Positions 9,338 to 17,423 of a stretch of DNA of 36,696 bases are shown here, in pieces; within the stretch, counting starts at the first letter, position 1; each line of letters starts with the position of its first letter. Origin of the DNA: a candidate division CPR2 bacterium GW2011_GWC2_39_10. GTDB lineage: Bacteria > Patescibacteriota > CPR2. A program made the translations under genes and the position numbers. The stretch spans positions 1-36,696 of the forward strand of contig LBVV01000005.1 of the NCBI GenBank assembly GCA_000993275.1, in the 5' to 3' direction. The notes beneath the pieces were generated by a model. It was not told the origin of the DNA. It was given only the letters and a program-made list of their open reading frames with translations, and ran no database searches.

Positions 9338-9688
9338 ATGAAGACTAACCGAATAATAACTGTGGCCCTATTTATAATATTAATTTTTATTGGGATCGGT
9401 TATTTATTGGCATCAAAGACTGAAAGAATCGATAATGGTGTCTGCAAATTGGAAACTTGCCATGGGATGGATTTTGAGTGTGGCGCAAAACCTGCCACAG
9501 TTTGTACGGAAATGTATATGCTGGGCGACAAATGCCTGCAACATGCTGAGTGTCAAATTAAGGAAGGCAGCTGTCAAAAAGTAGAAACCAATGAGTTTAA
9601 AGAATGCAAATTGTGCGTTTTGAATTGCGAAAGCACAAATAAGAATGATCCCATTAAAGCCTCCGCGTGTGAAAGCAGCTGTGAGTAA
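9338..9688 (+). CDS. membrane-anchored cysteine-rich extracytoplasmic protein
   Basis: N-terminal hydrophobic helix followed by about 90 aa with 12 Cys. Confidence 0.65.
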   Translation: MKTNRIITVALFIILIFIGIGYLLASKTERIDNGVCKLETCHGMDFECGAKPATVCTEMYMLGDKCLQHAECQIKEGSCQKVETNEFKECKLCVLNCESTNKNDPIKASACESSCE

Positions 9689-9764
9689 CAAAACAACAAG
9701 AAACGATAAACAGAAATAAGCCCATCTGTTCACCCTCCCTACCTGTCCAAGAACTTTCATTCCC

Positions 9765-9871
9765 GTCATCGTCTCCGAGGTCGCTCAGACTCGAGGAGCG
9801 AAGGTGGGGATCCAGAAGCTCTAACGTGTAACCAAACTTTCTGGATCCCCGTTTTCACGGGGATGACAGCT
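9765..9871. repeat. palindromic dispersed repeat TGGGGATCCAGAA ... TTCTGGATCCCC
   Basis: inverted arms plus CACGGGGATGACAG end. Confidence 0.65.
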
Positions 9872-9895
9872 AAATAAGAGCGGCTCAGATAGTGT

Positions 9896-9986
9896 TCTTG
9901 CTTTATTCCTTATTCTATATTCCCATTCTTTATACTTTATACCAAATTCTTTATTCTCTTTGCTTACTGTTTACTGATTCCTGTAC
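9896..9986. repeat. degenerate heptad-phased repeat array
   Basis: TTATTCC TTATTCT ATATTCC CATTCTT TATACTT TATACCA AATTCTT TATTCTC TTTGCTT ACTGTTT ACTGATT CCTGTAC. Confidence 0.6.
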
Positions 9987-10687
9987 TAGTCTCTTGCAAA
10001 AACCGCCACTACTACTTCTCTTGCGCCGGCTTTCTTTAGCACCTTAACACATTCTTTAATGGTAGATCCGGTGGTTAAAACGTCGTCAACTAAAATGACC
10101 TTTTTGGGAACTTCGCCAATTACGGTATAAGCTCCTTCTAAATTTTTCTGCCTGTCTTTCTTTTTTAAATCCATTTGCGGTTTTCGACTCTCTTTTCTTA
10201 AACAATCCTTTGTTTTTAAATTACTTTCAAAGGCCAAATGCTTAGCAATTAGAAAGCTTTGATTATATCCCCTTTCTCTAAATCTTTTTTTATCTAAGGG
10301 AACCGGCACCAAAACAAAATTCTCCAAATTTGGAAGCAATTTTATTTTTTCGGCCATCACTTGCGCCAATTCCTTTTTACCGCGAAATTTTAAATTCCAA
10401 ACTATGTTTTTTACCGGACCTTCGCGGTAATAACAATAAGCAACGCCGTTTTTTACCCTAAATTCCTTCCGGCACTTGTCGCATACTCTTTTATCCATTA
10501 TACGACCGCAAAAAAGACATTTTTTATCTGACACCAAAATAATTTCTTTTTCACACTTTTCGCATAAAAAAGTATCAATCTTTCCACAGCTAACGCATCG
10601 CTTGGGATACAAAAAATCCTTTAACAAGGGCCAAATTTTATATCCTAAATAGTATTTATTTTCTTGCTTTTTCCCTTCGAATTTCAT
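9986..10687 (-). CDS. comF: ComF family protein (phosphoribosyltransferase-like)
   Basis: Zn-ribbon Cys pairs, ERGYNQS, VILVDDVLTTGSTIKEC PRPP motif. Confidence 0.93.
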   Translation of the reverse strand: MKFEGKKQENKYYLGYKIWPLLKDFLYPKRCVSCGKIDTFLCEKCEKEIILVSDKKCLFCGRIMDKRVCDKCRKEFRVKNGVAYCYYREGPVKNIVWNLKFRGKKELAQVMAEKIKLLPNLENFVLVPVPLDKKRFRERGYNQSFLIAKHLAFESNLKTKDCLRKESRKPQMDLKKKDRQKNLEGAYTVIGEVPKKVILVDDVLTTGSTIKECVKVLKKAGAREVVVAVFARD

Positions 10688-10734
10688 ATAATTATATTAA
10701 CTAAGCATTAAAGGTAAGTCTAGGAGGGAATATT

Positions 10735-11178
10735 ATGGCCAATTCGCCGATATCTAAAATTAAGGAAAATGGAGACGTTCTGGAAAACAGTGATTTTTTT
10801 CAAAGCGTTCTTGAAGAAACAGTCGGCGAGGACTGGATGGAAGAAGCAGAAGGTCAGCTTGCGGTTGACGTCTACCAAACCAAGGACGAGCTAATTATTA
10901 AAGCCCCGATTGCCGGCGTAAAGCCCGAAGATATTGATATTGCCATAACCGACGACGTTGTAACGGTTAAGGGTCATCGTTCGGATACCAAAGAGGTGGA
11001 AAGCGAGCATTATTTTGCTCAGGAATGTTATTGGGGAGCTTTTTCCAGGTCAGTTATCCTTCCGGTTTCTACTGTAGCAGACAAAGCCCAAGCCTCCTTT
11101 AAAAACGGCATTCTTTCTATCAGAATTCCAAAAGCAGACCAAGCAAAAGTGAGGAAAATCCAAATAACAGCAGAATAA
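10735..11178 (+). CDS. Hsp20/alpha-crystallin family small heat shock protein
   Basis: DVYQTKDELIIKAPIAGVKPEDIDIAITDDVVTVKGHR...GAFSRSVILPV...ASFKNGILSIRIPK. Confidence 0.93.
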   Translation: MANSPISKIKENGDVLENSDFFQSVLEETVGEDWMEEAEGQLAVDVYQTKDELIIKAPIAGVKPEDIDIAITDDVVTVKGHRSDTKEVESEHYFAQECYWGAFSRSVILPVSTVADKAQASFKNGILSIRIPKADQAKVRKIQITAE

Positions 11179-11208
11179 GACAGAAATCAGTAACCAGAAA
11201 ACACCTAA

Positions 11209-11235
11209 AAAATAACTTCTTCAATTGATAATTGA
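11209..11235 (+). pseudogene. possible 3' stub of a four-helix-bundle gene (encodes KITSSIDN*)
   Basis: AAAATAACTTCTTCAATTGATAATTGA matches the end of the intact gene (AAAATAACGTCCTCAATTGATAATTGA) with 2 mismatches. Confidence 0.4.
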
Positions 11236-11602
11236 AAATTAAATCGGCAATTAACCACCGCGCCCTGACCGCATGAAAACACTTTGTGTTATTTTAGTTA
11301 TTTGCTTATCGTTTTTTATCCCCATTCTTGGGGCTTTATTCATTATTCTTGATTCAACTGCCTTACTCCCAAAGACTAGAATAAGGCGAAAAACTATATT
11401 TAGACTTCTTTCAAAACCCCCCCATTTTTACTACTCTATACTAAATTCCTTATTCTTTTTTTGTCATTCCTGTTTTCGACTCTGAGGTCTAGCGACTTTG
11501 TTGCTTACCTCGTGCTGACTCTCGAAGCGCGCAGGTAGTAATGTTATGACAGAAAAGGGTTAAGGGTTTGATATTAAAAAACCGCACTTCAGAGGCTTTT
11601 TT

Positions 11603-11637
11603 TGTTTCCTGTTTCCTGTTTACTGTTTCCTGATAAT
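11603..11637. repeat. heptad array TGTTTCC TGTTTCC TGTTTAC TGTTTCC TGATAAT
   Basis: 7-nt phased tandem copies. Confidence 0.75.
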
Positions 11638-11653
11638 GGTTTATTATTTATCT

Positions 11654-12391
11654 ATGAGGGTAACAAAACTTCTAATTATTTCATTTGCTTCTTTGTTTTT
11701 TGTTTTTTTGTCAACCAGTAAAGCTTTGGCAGAGAAAACGGTTACCATTATTGCCTGCCCAACAGGATTAGATAATACTAATTTAAGCCTCTATTCCGCA
11801 GAAATTAATTATGGCGACGGAAGTAAAAGAACAATTGTAGACATGGATCAAAACATCGCAGATTGCCCAGAAGGTTTTGGCTATGAGAAAGAAATTAAAT
11901 TGCCGGATAAAGTTTATGGTAACGACACCTACTCTTATGCAATCAAGATATCACAAAATGGTCAAGAGATCAGCACTTCCAGTAACGCTATGGGTTCATT
12001 TAAGGCTAACGATATAGAAGATGGCAAAGTCTTAACAATAAAATTTACAGTGGGTACGGTTGACAAGCCCGCGACAGGAAAAATCACATCAGAACCACCC
12101 ACCGAAGGCACACCTTCTGATGAAGATGTTTGCACGATGTTTGGTTGCTTTGGAAAAGAAACTGCTTTAAAAGACTATACAAATGCGGTCTTTACTTGGG
12201 CGTTGTGGGCCGCCGCAGTTGCGGCACTGTCAATTTTGGTTTATGCTGGATTTATGTACATGACAAGCGGCGGAAATCCGGACTCCATTACCAATGCCAA
12301 GGGCTGGATATTCAGCGCCCTTTCCAGCGTCGCCCTGCTTGCCCTAGCTAAATTAATATTTTCAATATTTGGAATAAAATGGTTCGGATAA
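11654..12391 (+). CDS. VirB2/TrbC-like T4SS pilin protein with N-terminal ectodomain
   Basis: signal peptide; C-terminal two-TM pilin-like part ALSILVYAGFMYMTSGGNPDSITNAKGWIFSALSSVALLALAKLIFSIFG. Confidence 0.75.
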   Translation: MRVTKLLIISFASLFFVFLSTSKALAEKTVTIIACPTGLDNTNLSLYSAEINYGDGSKRTIVDMDQNIADCPEGFGYEKEIKLPDKVYGNDTYSYAIKISQNGQEISTSSNAMGSFKANDIEDGKVLTIKFTVGTVDKPATGKITSEPPTEGTPSDEDVCTMFGCFGKETALKDYTNAVFTWALWAAAVAALSILVYAGFMYMTSGGNPDSITNAKGWIFSALSSVALLALAKLIFSIFGIKWFG

Positions 12392-12441
12392 TGAGACGCG
12401 AAATTAATCTATGCCCTAATAGCGCAAATACTTTACTTACG

Positions 12442-13425
12442 ATGAAAAAAATATGCATTACATTTCTAATTCTAGCAGCAATTGCTGTAATCACGGCACC
12501 AGCTTATGCCGCCAAGCCCGATCTTGTAAATTCAGATTTGGCAAAAGCAACATATGAAATGATTAATCTTAAGAGCGGAGATGGCACTTTTGCAATAAAA
12601 GTTACTCCAAGATCTGGCACTTATCCTAGCTTTACCCTCGGAGATACGTATAGCTTTAGCTTAGCTAAAGAATATGACTATACCAAAACCCCTGTGCCTC
12701 TAAGTTGGGACAGAAAGGCGCATGACAACCTGCCGGCACCTGAAATCTTTGGTTATCGTTATGCCTGGTTCTCAAATAATTCTTCCTCCTGGTTCCATCT
12801 TATAATTAGCCGCGATAAACCATATCAGCCCATTGCTTTACTGAAGGGAGGATCTGCGCCATATGAAATTATTGATAGCAGCATAGTTGGTGCCACTTTG
12901 GCGAATTTTCAACCCCCTTCTAAACCTTATGATGAGCTTTTTAAGGAATATAACAATTCTGGCGGCATATCTGAAGGCAAGGAAAATGTACCGCCTGTTG
13001 ATGATGGGCTTGGTCAAAATGAGTTTGACGGAATTGATGGCCCCCAAACAGTCCCCGATTCGAGCAGCCCTTCTTTTAATATTCACGAAGAAGTTACGGC
13101 CGAAAAAGATCCCTTAAATAGCGTTGACTGTACTGTTGATGGCGGATTAATCGGACTTGTGCTTGGTAATTGCACTACACCTCCCGGGCCTGATCAAGTT
13201 AAGGATCTTTTTATAAAAGCTACTCAATTTTTACTCAGTATTGCCGCAATTGTGGCCGTTATTATGATTATCATAAATGCATACAAGCTGATGTCCTCTA
13301 TGGGCAATGAGGAAATGGCCGGGGCCGGAAAAAGTGGGTTGACAGCAACTATTACAGGACTCATAATAATTATGTTAGCAAAATTTATATTACAAGTTGT
13401 AACTTGGGTTCTAGGAGGAGGGTAA
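12442..13425 (+). CDS. VirB2/TrbC-like protein with long N-terminal ectodomain
   Basis: signal peptide MKKICITFLILAAIAVITAPAYA; C-terminal two-TM pilin-like segment. Confidence 0.7.
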   Translation: MKKICITFLILAAIAVITAPAYAAKPDLVNSDLAKATYEMINLKSGDGTFAIKVTPRSGTYPSFTLGDTYSFSLAKEYDYTKTPVPLSWDRKAHDNLPAPEIFGYRYAWFSNNSSSWFHLIISRDKPYQPIALLKGGSAPYEIIDSSIVGATLANFQPPSKPYDELFKEYNNSGGISEGKENVPPVDDGLGQNEFDGIDGPQTVPDSSSPSFNIHEEVTAEKDPLNSVDCTVDGGLIGLVLGNCTTPPGPDQVKDLFIKATQFLLSIAAIVAVIMIIINAYKLMSSMGNEEMAGAGKSGLTATITGLIIIMLAKFILQVVTWVLGGG

Positions 13426-13445
13426 TCCTTCATGAAAGGAGTTTT

Positions 13446-13826
13446 ATGAAATTATCAAAAGGCATTCTCTATCTGGGAATGATTACGATGCTTCTATCAA
13501 TTCCGGTGATTGTATCGGCTGTTGATACTGGGATAGTAATGGTGAAATGGAATAATATTTATGATTTCTTGCAATTTATTGTAAAAACAATGCTAAGCAT
13601 TGCGGCGATAATTGCAGTTATTTTCCTAATAATCGGTGGAGTACGGTATGTGGTTTCCGCCGGCAACACGGATTCGGTTGAAGGAGCTAAAAATACTATT
13701 CTTTATGCGGTTATAGGCTTGATTGTCATTATGCTTGCTTGGTTTATTGTAACGGCAGTAGCAAATATATTTGGATCCGATACTGACTCTGGCACTCCAT
13801 CATCTGGCTCTACTCAAGTCAACTAA
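13446..13826 (+). CDS. VirB2/TrbC-like pilin subunit
   Basis: signal peptide, AAIIAVIFLIIGGVRYVVSAGNTDSVEGAKNTILYAVIGLIVIMLAWFIVTAVANIF. Confidence 0.82.
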   Translation: MKLSKGILYLGMITMLLSIPVIVSAVDTGIVMVKWNNIYDFLQFIVKTMLSIAAIIAVIFLIIGGVRYVVSAGNTDSVEGAKNTILYAVIGLIVIMLAWFIVTAVANIFGSDTDSGTPSSGSTQVN

Positions 13827-13841
13827 ATATTAATCATGACT

Positions 13842-13868
13842 AAAGGCTCCCTCTCGGAGCCTTTTTTT
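13842..13868 (+). terminator. intrinsic terminator after the pilin genes
   Basis: AAAGGCTCCCTCTCGGAGCCTTTTTTT. Confidence 0.9.
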
Positions 13869-13937
13869 ATTTCGCCGGAATTATAACCACTGTTTAAAAA
13901 ATCAGTAAATTGAATGTCAAATTTACAAATGAACCTC

Positions 13938-14034
13938 CCTCGTCATTCCCGCCTGTCTCGTTTGGTACTCGCCAAGACGGGCAAAGGCGGGAATCCAGAA
14001 GAAATGGATTCCGGCTCGGCGGCCGGAATGACAA
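13938..14034. repeat. GTCATTCCCGCC ... GGCGGGAATCC ... GGATTCCGG ... CCGGAATGAC dispersed repeat
   Basis: inverted arms and family resemblance to the other copies. Confidence 0.65.
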
Positions 14035-14127
14035 GAAAATTTTTTGTTTATTTAAGGAAACTGAAGAAGCTGTTTCATGGCTATTACTGTTTACTGTCTG
14101 TCCTTCATAGCTTTTGTTTCCTGTTTA

Positions 14128-14271
14128 GTAACTGCTCACAACCCCCGCTTTGTCCATTCGGATCCGTACAAGGACGAGTGAAACGAAGTAATCTCCTTGT
14201 ACACGAAACAAGATTGCCGCACTCTCCGGCGGCTGCCGGATCGCTCGCAATGACAGATTGTGAGCAGTTAC
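14128..14271. mobile_element. MITE-like element with perfect 14-bp terminal inverted repeats
   Basis: GTAACTGCTCACAA (14128-14141) / TTGTGAGCAGTTAC (14258-14271). Confidence 0.6.
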
Positions 14272-14280
14272 CCCGTTTCT

Positions 14281-14308
14281 TGTTTACTGTTTATTGTTTA
14301 TTGTTTAT
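14281..14308. repeat. heptad array TGTTTAC TGTTTAT TGTTTAT TGTTTAT
   Basis: 7-nt phased tandem copies. Confidence 0.75.
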
Positions 14309-14317
14309 TATATTTGT

Positions 14318-16120
14318 ATGAGAGTTTGTAAATCCTTCAAGTTGTTATTAATATCAACCCTATTAATGATCTCTTTTTCGTTATTTTATTCGGTACTAGC
14401 AGAGCCATCTATTGCTTATGCGAAAGAGAAAACAACAAATGAATTATTAGACGAAAATTCCGGCAACGTTAGCCCTAACTATTATCAACAAATTGACTAT
14501 AACCAGGATTGCGAAAATCTTTGGACCAAATATGTCCCCCTTAGTAAAGATTTCTTTTATTGTAAGATAATTGCAACAACTATTGAAATTTCTCGACTAT
14601 TTGGCGGCCTTGCTGCCTATGGTGTAATGGCAGCCAAGATGTTTGTAAACGGGGTGGTTATTATAGGCGCCGGAGACTTTGAAAAAGGCAATGATATGTA
14701 CCAAATATGGGACATGACGCGTAATGTTACCAACGGCCTTTTTGGTGCCGCCTTAATTATTATGGCTTTTGCCAACATGTTTAGAGTGGACGTTAAAAAT
14801 TGGGATATTAAAGTTCTGCTTCCTAAATTTTTAATTACCATTGTGCTTGTAAATTTCAGCTGGTTTATTTGCCGGATGGTTGTTGATTTTGCCAATATGC
14901 TTGCCGAATATGCAATTCACATAAACACCAATATAACAGGCAATGCTTTTCTTTCCGGTTTTGATTATCAAAAAATAATTGACCCCGATGCAGGGAGCGT
15001 CGTCGGAGGATTTGGAGCGTCGATTCTTACTGCTCTTCTATATTTACTAATATTTATAATAGGTCTTTTCTTGGGGCTTTACCTGATGCTTCTTATGGCC
15101 TTTCGAGTTGCTATAATTTGGATATTGGTTATGGTTGCGCCTTTAGCCTTTGGCATGAATTTACTTCCGTTTACCAAAAAAATGAATAGCCAATGGTGGA
15201 GTTATTTTTCTAGCTGGGTTTTTATGGGACCTGTTACAGTATTTCTCTTATCTATTGGTGAACGTATTATACTCTCATTTCCCAGTACTGTTGTCATGGG
15301 CTCTTTGTGGGTGAGGCCAATTATGGTGGTGGTTATTTTAGCCGCCGCCGTCTCCGTGCCGCAAATGCTGGGCGGTAAGATAATGGGCATGGCATCATCT
15401 CAGGTACAAGGGCTTGGCATGAAGGGTAAGAACAGGTTTATGACCGGCGCTGCTGACGGCAAAGGACAAGGCGGATACAATTACTATTCGGGCAGAAACA
15501 GAAGAAAAGCGCAAGGCCAAGCCATGAACAAAGTACTAGAAGCTAAACACATTAATAATGCCAAAAGAAGAGCCGTGTATCGCGAAGATCAACTAAAGGG
15601 ACTGCCCTACTTTACGCGCAAAAAAGAAGAATTAAAATATAAAATAGCCGATCTTAAACCAACGCCCTTTCTTAAGAAAACTGAAGGGGAAAAAGACTAT
15701 AAAAGTTATCCTAGTATTGGCGCGGCATTTGCGGGGGAATCTGCAGGCTCGTTTAAAGGTGATGACAGGCAATTTTCACAATTTTGGACAAATCAGGAAA
15801 GATTTGATTTTGTGAAGCCCGGCATAAATGATGTCAGGCTACAAAATGGCGAGCTAAAACCTATCCTTGCTCTTTTAAAAGAAACTAATGGGGACAGGGA
15901 GAAAGCAATGTCAATGTGCGGGGACGAAGCCAATGCAAAAACATTAAGCAGAGGCTTCTATGCGATACAAAACACGGAAAATGATAGTTACAGGGCTGGC
16001 GCAGACAGAAAAATAATTGTTAACCACGAAGGCAAAGATGAAGTGTTGTCTTCTGCCGTTGAGAATCTTATCAAAGAAATTAAAATTAAGGGTAGTCCTC
16101 CCACTAGCCCAACACCATAG
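14318..16120 (+). CDS. VirB6/TrbL-like polytopic T4SS membrane protein
   Basis: multiple TM helices, position between VirB2-like and PrgI genes, hydrophilic C-terminal tail. Confidence 0.75.
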   Translation: MRVCKSFKLLLISTLLMISFSLFYSVLAEPSIAYAKEKTTNELLDENSGNVSPNYYQQIDYNQDCENLWTKYVPLSKDFFYCKIIATTIEISRLFGGLAAYGVMAAKMFVNGVVIIGAGDFEKGNDMYQIWDMTRNVTNGLFGAALIIMAFANMFRVDVKNWDIKVLLPKFLITIVLVNFSWFICRMVVDFANMLAEYAIHINTNITGNAFLSGFDYQKIIDPDAGSVVGGFGASILTALLYLLIFIIGLFLGLYLMLLMAFRVAIIWILVMVAPLAFGMNLLPFTKKMNSQWWSYFSSWVFMGPVTVFLLSIGERIILSFPSTVVMGSLWVRPIMVVVILAAAVSVPQMLGGKIMGMASSQVQGLGMKGKNRFMTGAADGKGQGGYNYYSGRNRRKAQGQAMNKVLEAKHINNAKRRAVYREDQLKGLPYFTRKKEELKYKIADLKPTPFLKKTEGEKDYKSYPSIGAAFAGESAGSFKGDDRQFSQFWTNQERFDFVKPGINDVRLQNGELKPILALLKETNGDREKAMSMCGDEANAKTLSRGFYAIQNTENDSYRAGADRKIIVNHEGKDEVLSSAVENLIKEIKIKGSPPTSPTP

Positions 16121-16128
16121 ATTTAATT

Positions 16129-16839
16129 ATGTCACTTCAATATAAAGTTCCCGAAAATATCGATATGGAAGATAAAGTTATAGGCTTACTTACGCTTAAG
16201 CAGTTTTTGTATATCTTTGCCGCCATTGCGCTTTTTGCCACTTGCTACAGCATCTTTAAACCTAAAAATTTAGCTATTTTTACTTTCACGCTTAGTCCGG
16301 CTTTTATGCTGGCGGGCATGATGGCTTTCTTTAGACCAAACGACCGCCCCATGGAATCTTTTTTACTTTCCGCTCTTCAGTTTTTACTTAATGCGCGAAA
16401 AAGAATTTGGCGCCGGGAAACAAGCAACATAACGGACATTATTATTAAAAAACCGGAAAAGAAGGAAGAAACACCGCATAAGCAGGTTCCGGCAAGAAGC
16501 CAGCTGGAAGTTTTAGCCCGAGTGGTAGACACCGCCGGTTGGGGACAAGAAGGCTTGGATAATACCGGAAGAATTAAAGCGCCCGAATACAATAAGATGC
16601 TGGAAAATACCTTGGTTGACCCTCAAGAAGAAACGGATAAGCAAAAAAACGGGCTGACAAAATATATCGAATCTGTAACAGCAAAACACGAGAAGCAAAA
16701 GCCTGAACCAACCGTTGGACAAATGACCACCATGGAACCCGAACAGCAAAAGTTTGACTATGAACAAGACGCCATCCAACTTGCCGACTCCGACATAATA
16801 AAAATGGCACAAGATTACTCGAAGCACAAAAAGAAGTAA
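16129..16839 (+). CDS. PrgI family T4SS protein
   Basis: YKVPENIDMEDKVIGLLTLKQFLYIFAAIALF N-terminal two-TM PrgI signature. Confidence 0.88.
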   Translation: MSLQYKVPENIDMEDKVIGLLTLKQFLYIFAAIALFATCYSIFKPKNLAIFTFTLSPAFMLAGMMAFFRPNDRPMESFLLSALQFLLNARKRIWRRETSNITDIIIKKPEKKEETPHKQVPARSQLEVLARVVDTAGWGQEGLDNTGRIKAPEYNKMLENTLVDPQEETDKQKNGLTKYIESVTAKHEKQKPEPTVGQMTTMEPEQQKFDYEQDAIQLADSDIIKMAQDYSKHKKK

Positions 16840-16885
16840 ATTTTCAATTATCAATTTTGCAATTTTCAATCAATAATCAATGACT
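16839..16885. repeat. 47-bp repeat (inverted copy at 24555-24601)
   Basis: AATTTTCAATTATCAATTTTGCAATTTTCAATCAATAATCAATGACT identical to the reverse complement of 24555-24601. Confidence 0.95.
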
Positions 16886-17239
16886 CAATTACAAAACAAA
16901 TTTGATCTAGAGGATAGAACCGCTAAATTAGGGGAAACTGTTATTGACTTTTGTAGGACTTGCACTCAAGACGTAATTTCAAAACCTCTTATTAGTCAAA
17001 TAATAAGATCCTCGACAAGTATTGGAGCAAATTATATGGAAGCTAATGGTGCTTGTTCAAAGAAGGATTTTAGAAACAAAATTTTTATATGTAAAAAGGA
17101 AGCACAGGAAACGAAGCATTGGTTAAGAATGTTGACAAAATGCTTTCCTGACAAAAAGGAAGAATTACTTGCTATATGGAAAGAAGCTCAGGAATTAACT
17201 TTGATATTTCAAAAAATAACGTCCTCAATTGATAATTGA
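16880..17239 (+). CDS. four-helix bundle protein (S23 / 23S rRNA intervening-sequence protein family)
   Basis: family-typical ISKPLISQIIRSSTSIGANYMEANGACSKKDFRNKIFICKKEAQETKHWLRML. Confidence 0.9.
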   Translation: MTQLQNKFDLEDRTAKLGETVIDFCRTCTQDVISKPLISQIIRSSTSIGANYMEANGACSKKDFRNKIFICKKEAQETKHWLRMLTKCFPDKKEELLAIWKEAQELTLIFQKITSSIDN

Positions 17240-17423
17240 TTAATTGAAAATTCAATGAAAATTGCAAAATTGGTAATTGAAAATTAAACTGGCAATTAAT
17301 CACCGTGACCTAACCTCACAATGGCACTCTCTGTTATTTGCTTATTGTTTATTGTTATTTGAAGAAATCCTTCCTTCGGATTTCTTCCCGTTGTATAATG
17401 TACCCACTAAAACGAGCTTGAAA

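Noticed and set aside
11273-11485. 70-aa ORF after hsp20
   Set aside because: Composed of heptad-phased AT-rich repeat and the start of a dispersed repeat; no protein-like features beyond chance hydrophobicity.
12838-13117. Overlapping ORFs inside the second VirB2-like gene
   Set aside because: Shadow frames of a gene with signal peptide and TM pilin domain.
13910-14321. 66-aa and 135-aa ORFs upstream of the VirB6-like gene
   Set aside because: They translate dispersed repeats and the MITE-like element; not supported as genes.
16880-17239. Diversity-generating retroelement Avd component
   Set aside because: Avd belongs to the same four-helix-bundle fold, but there is no reverse transcriptase or template/variable repeat pair in the window.
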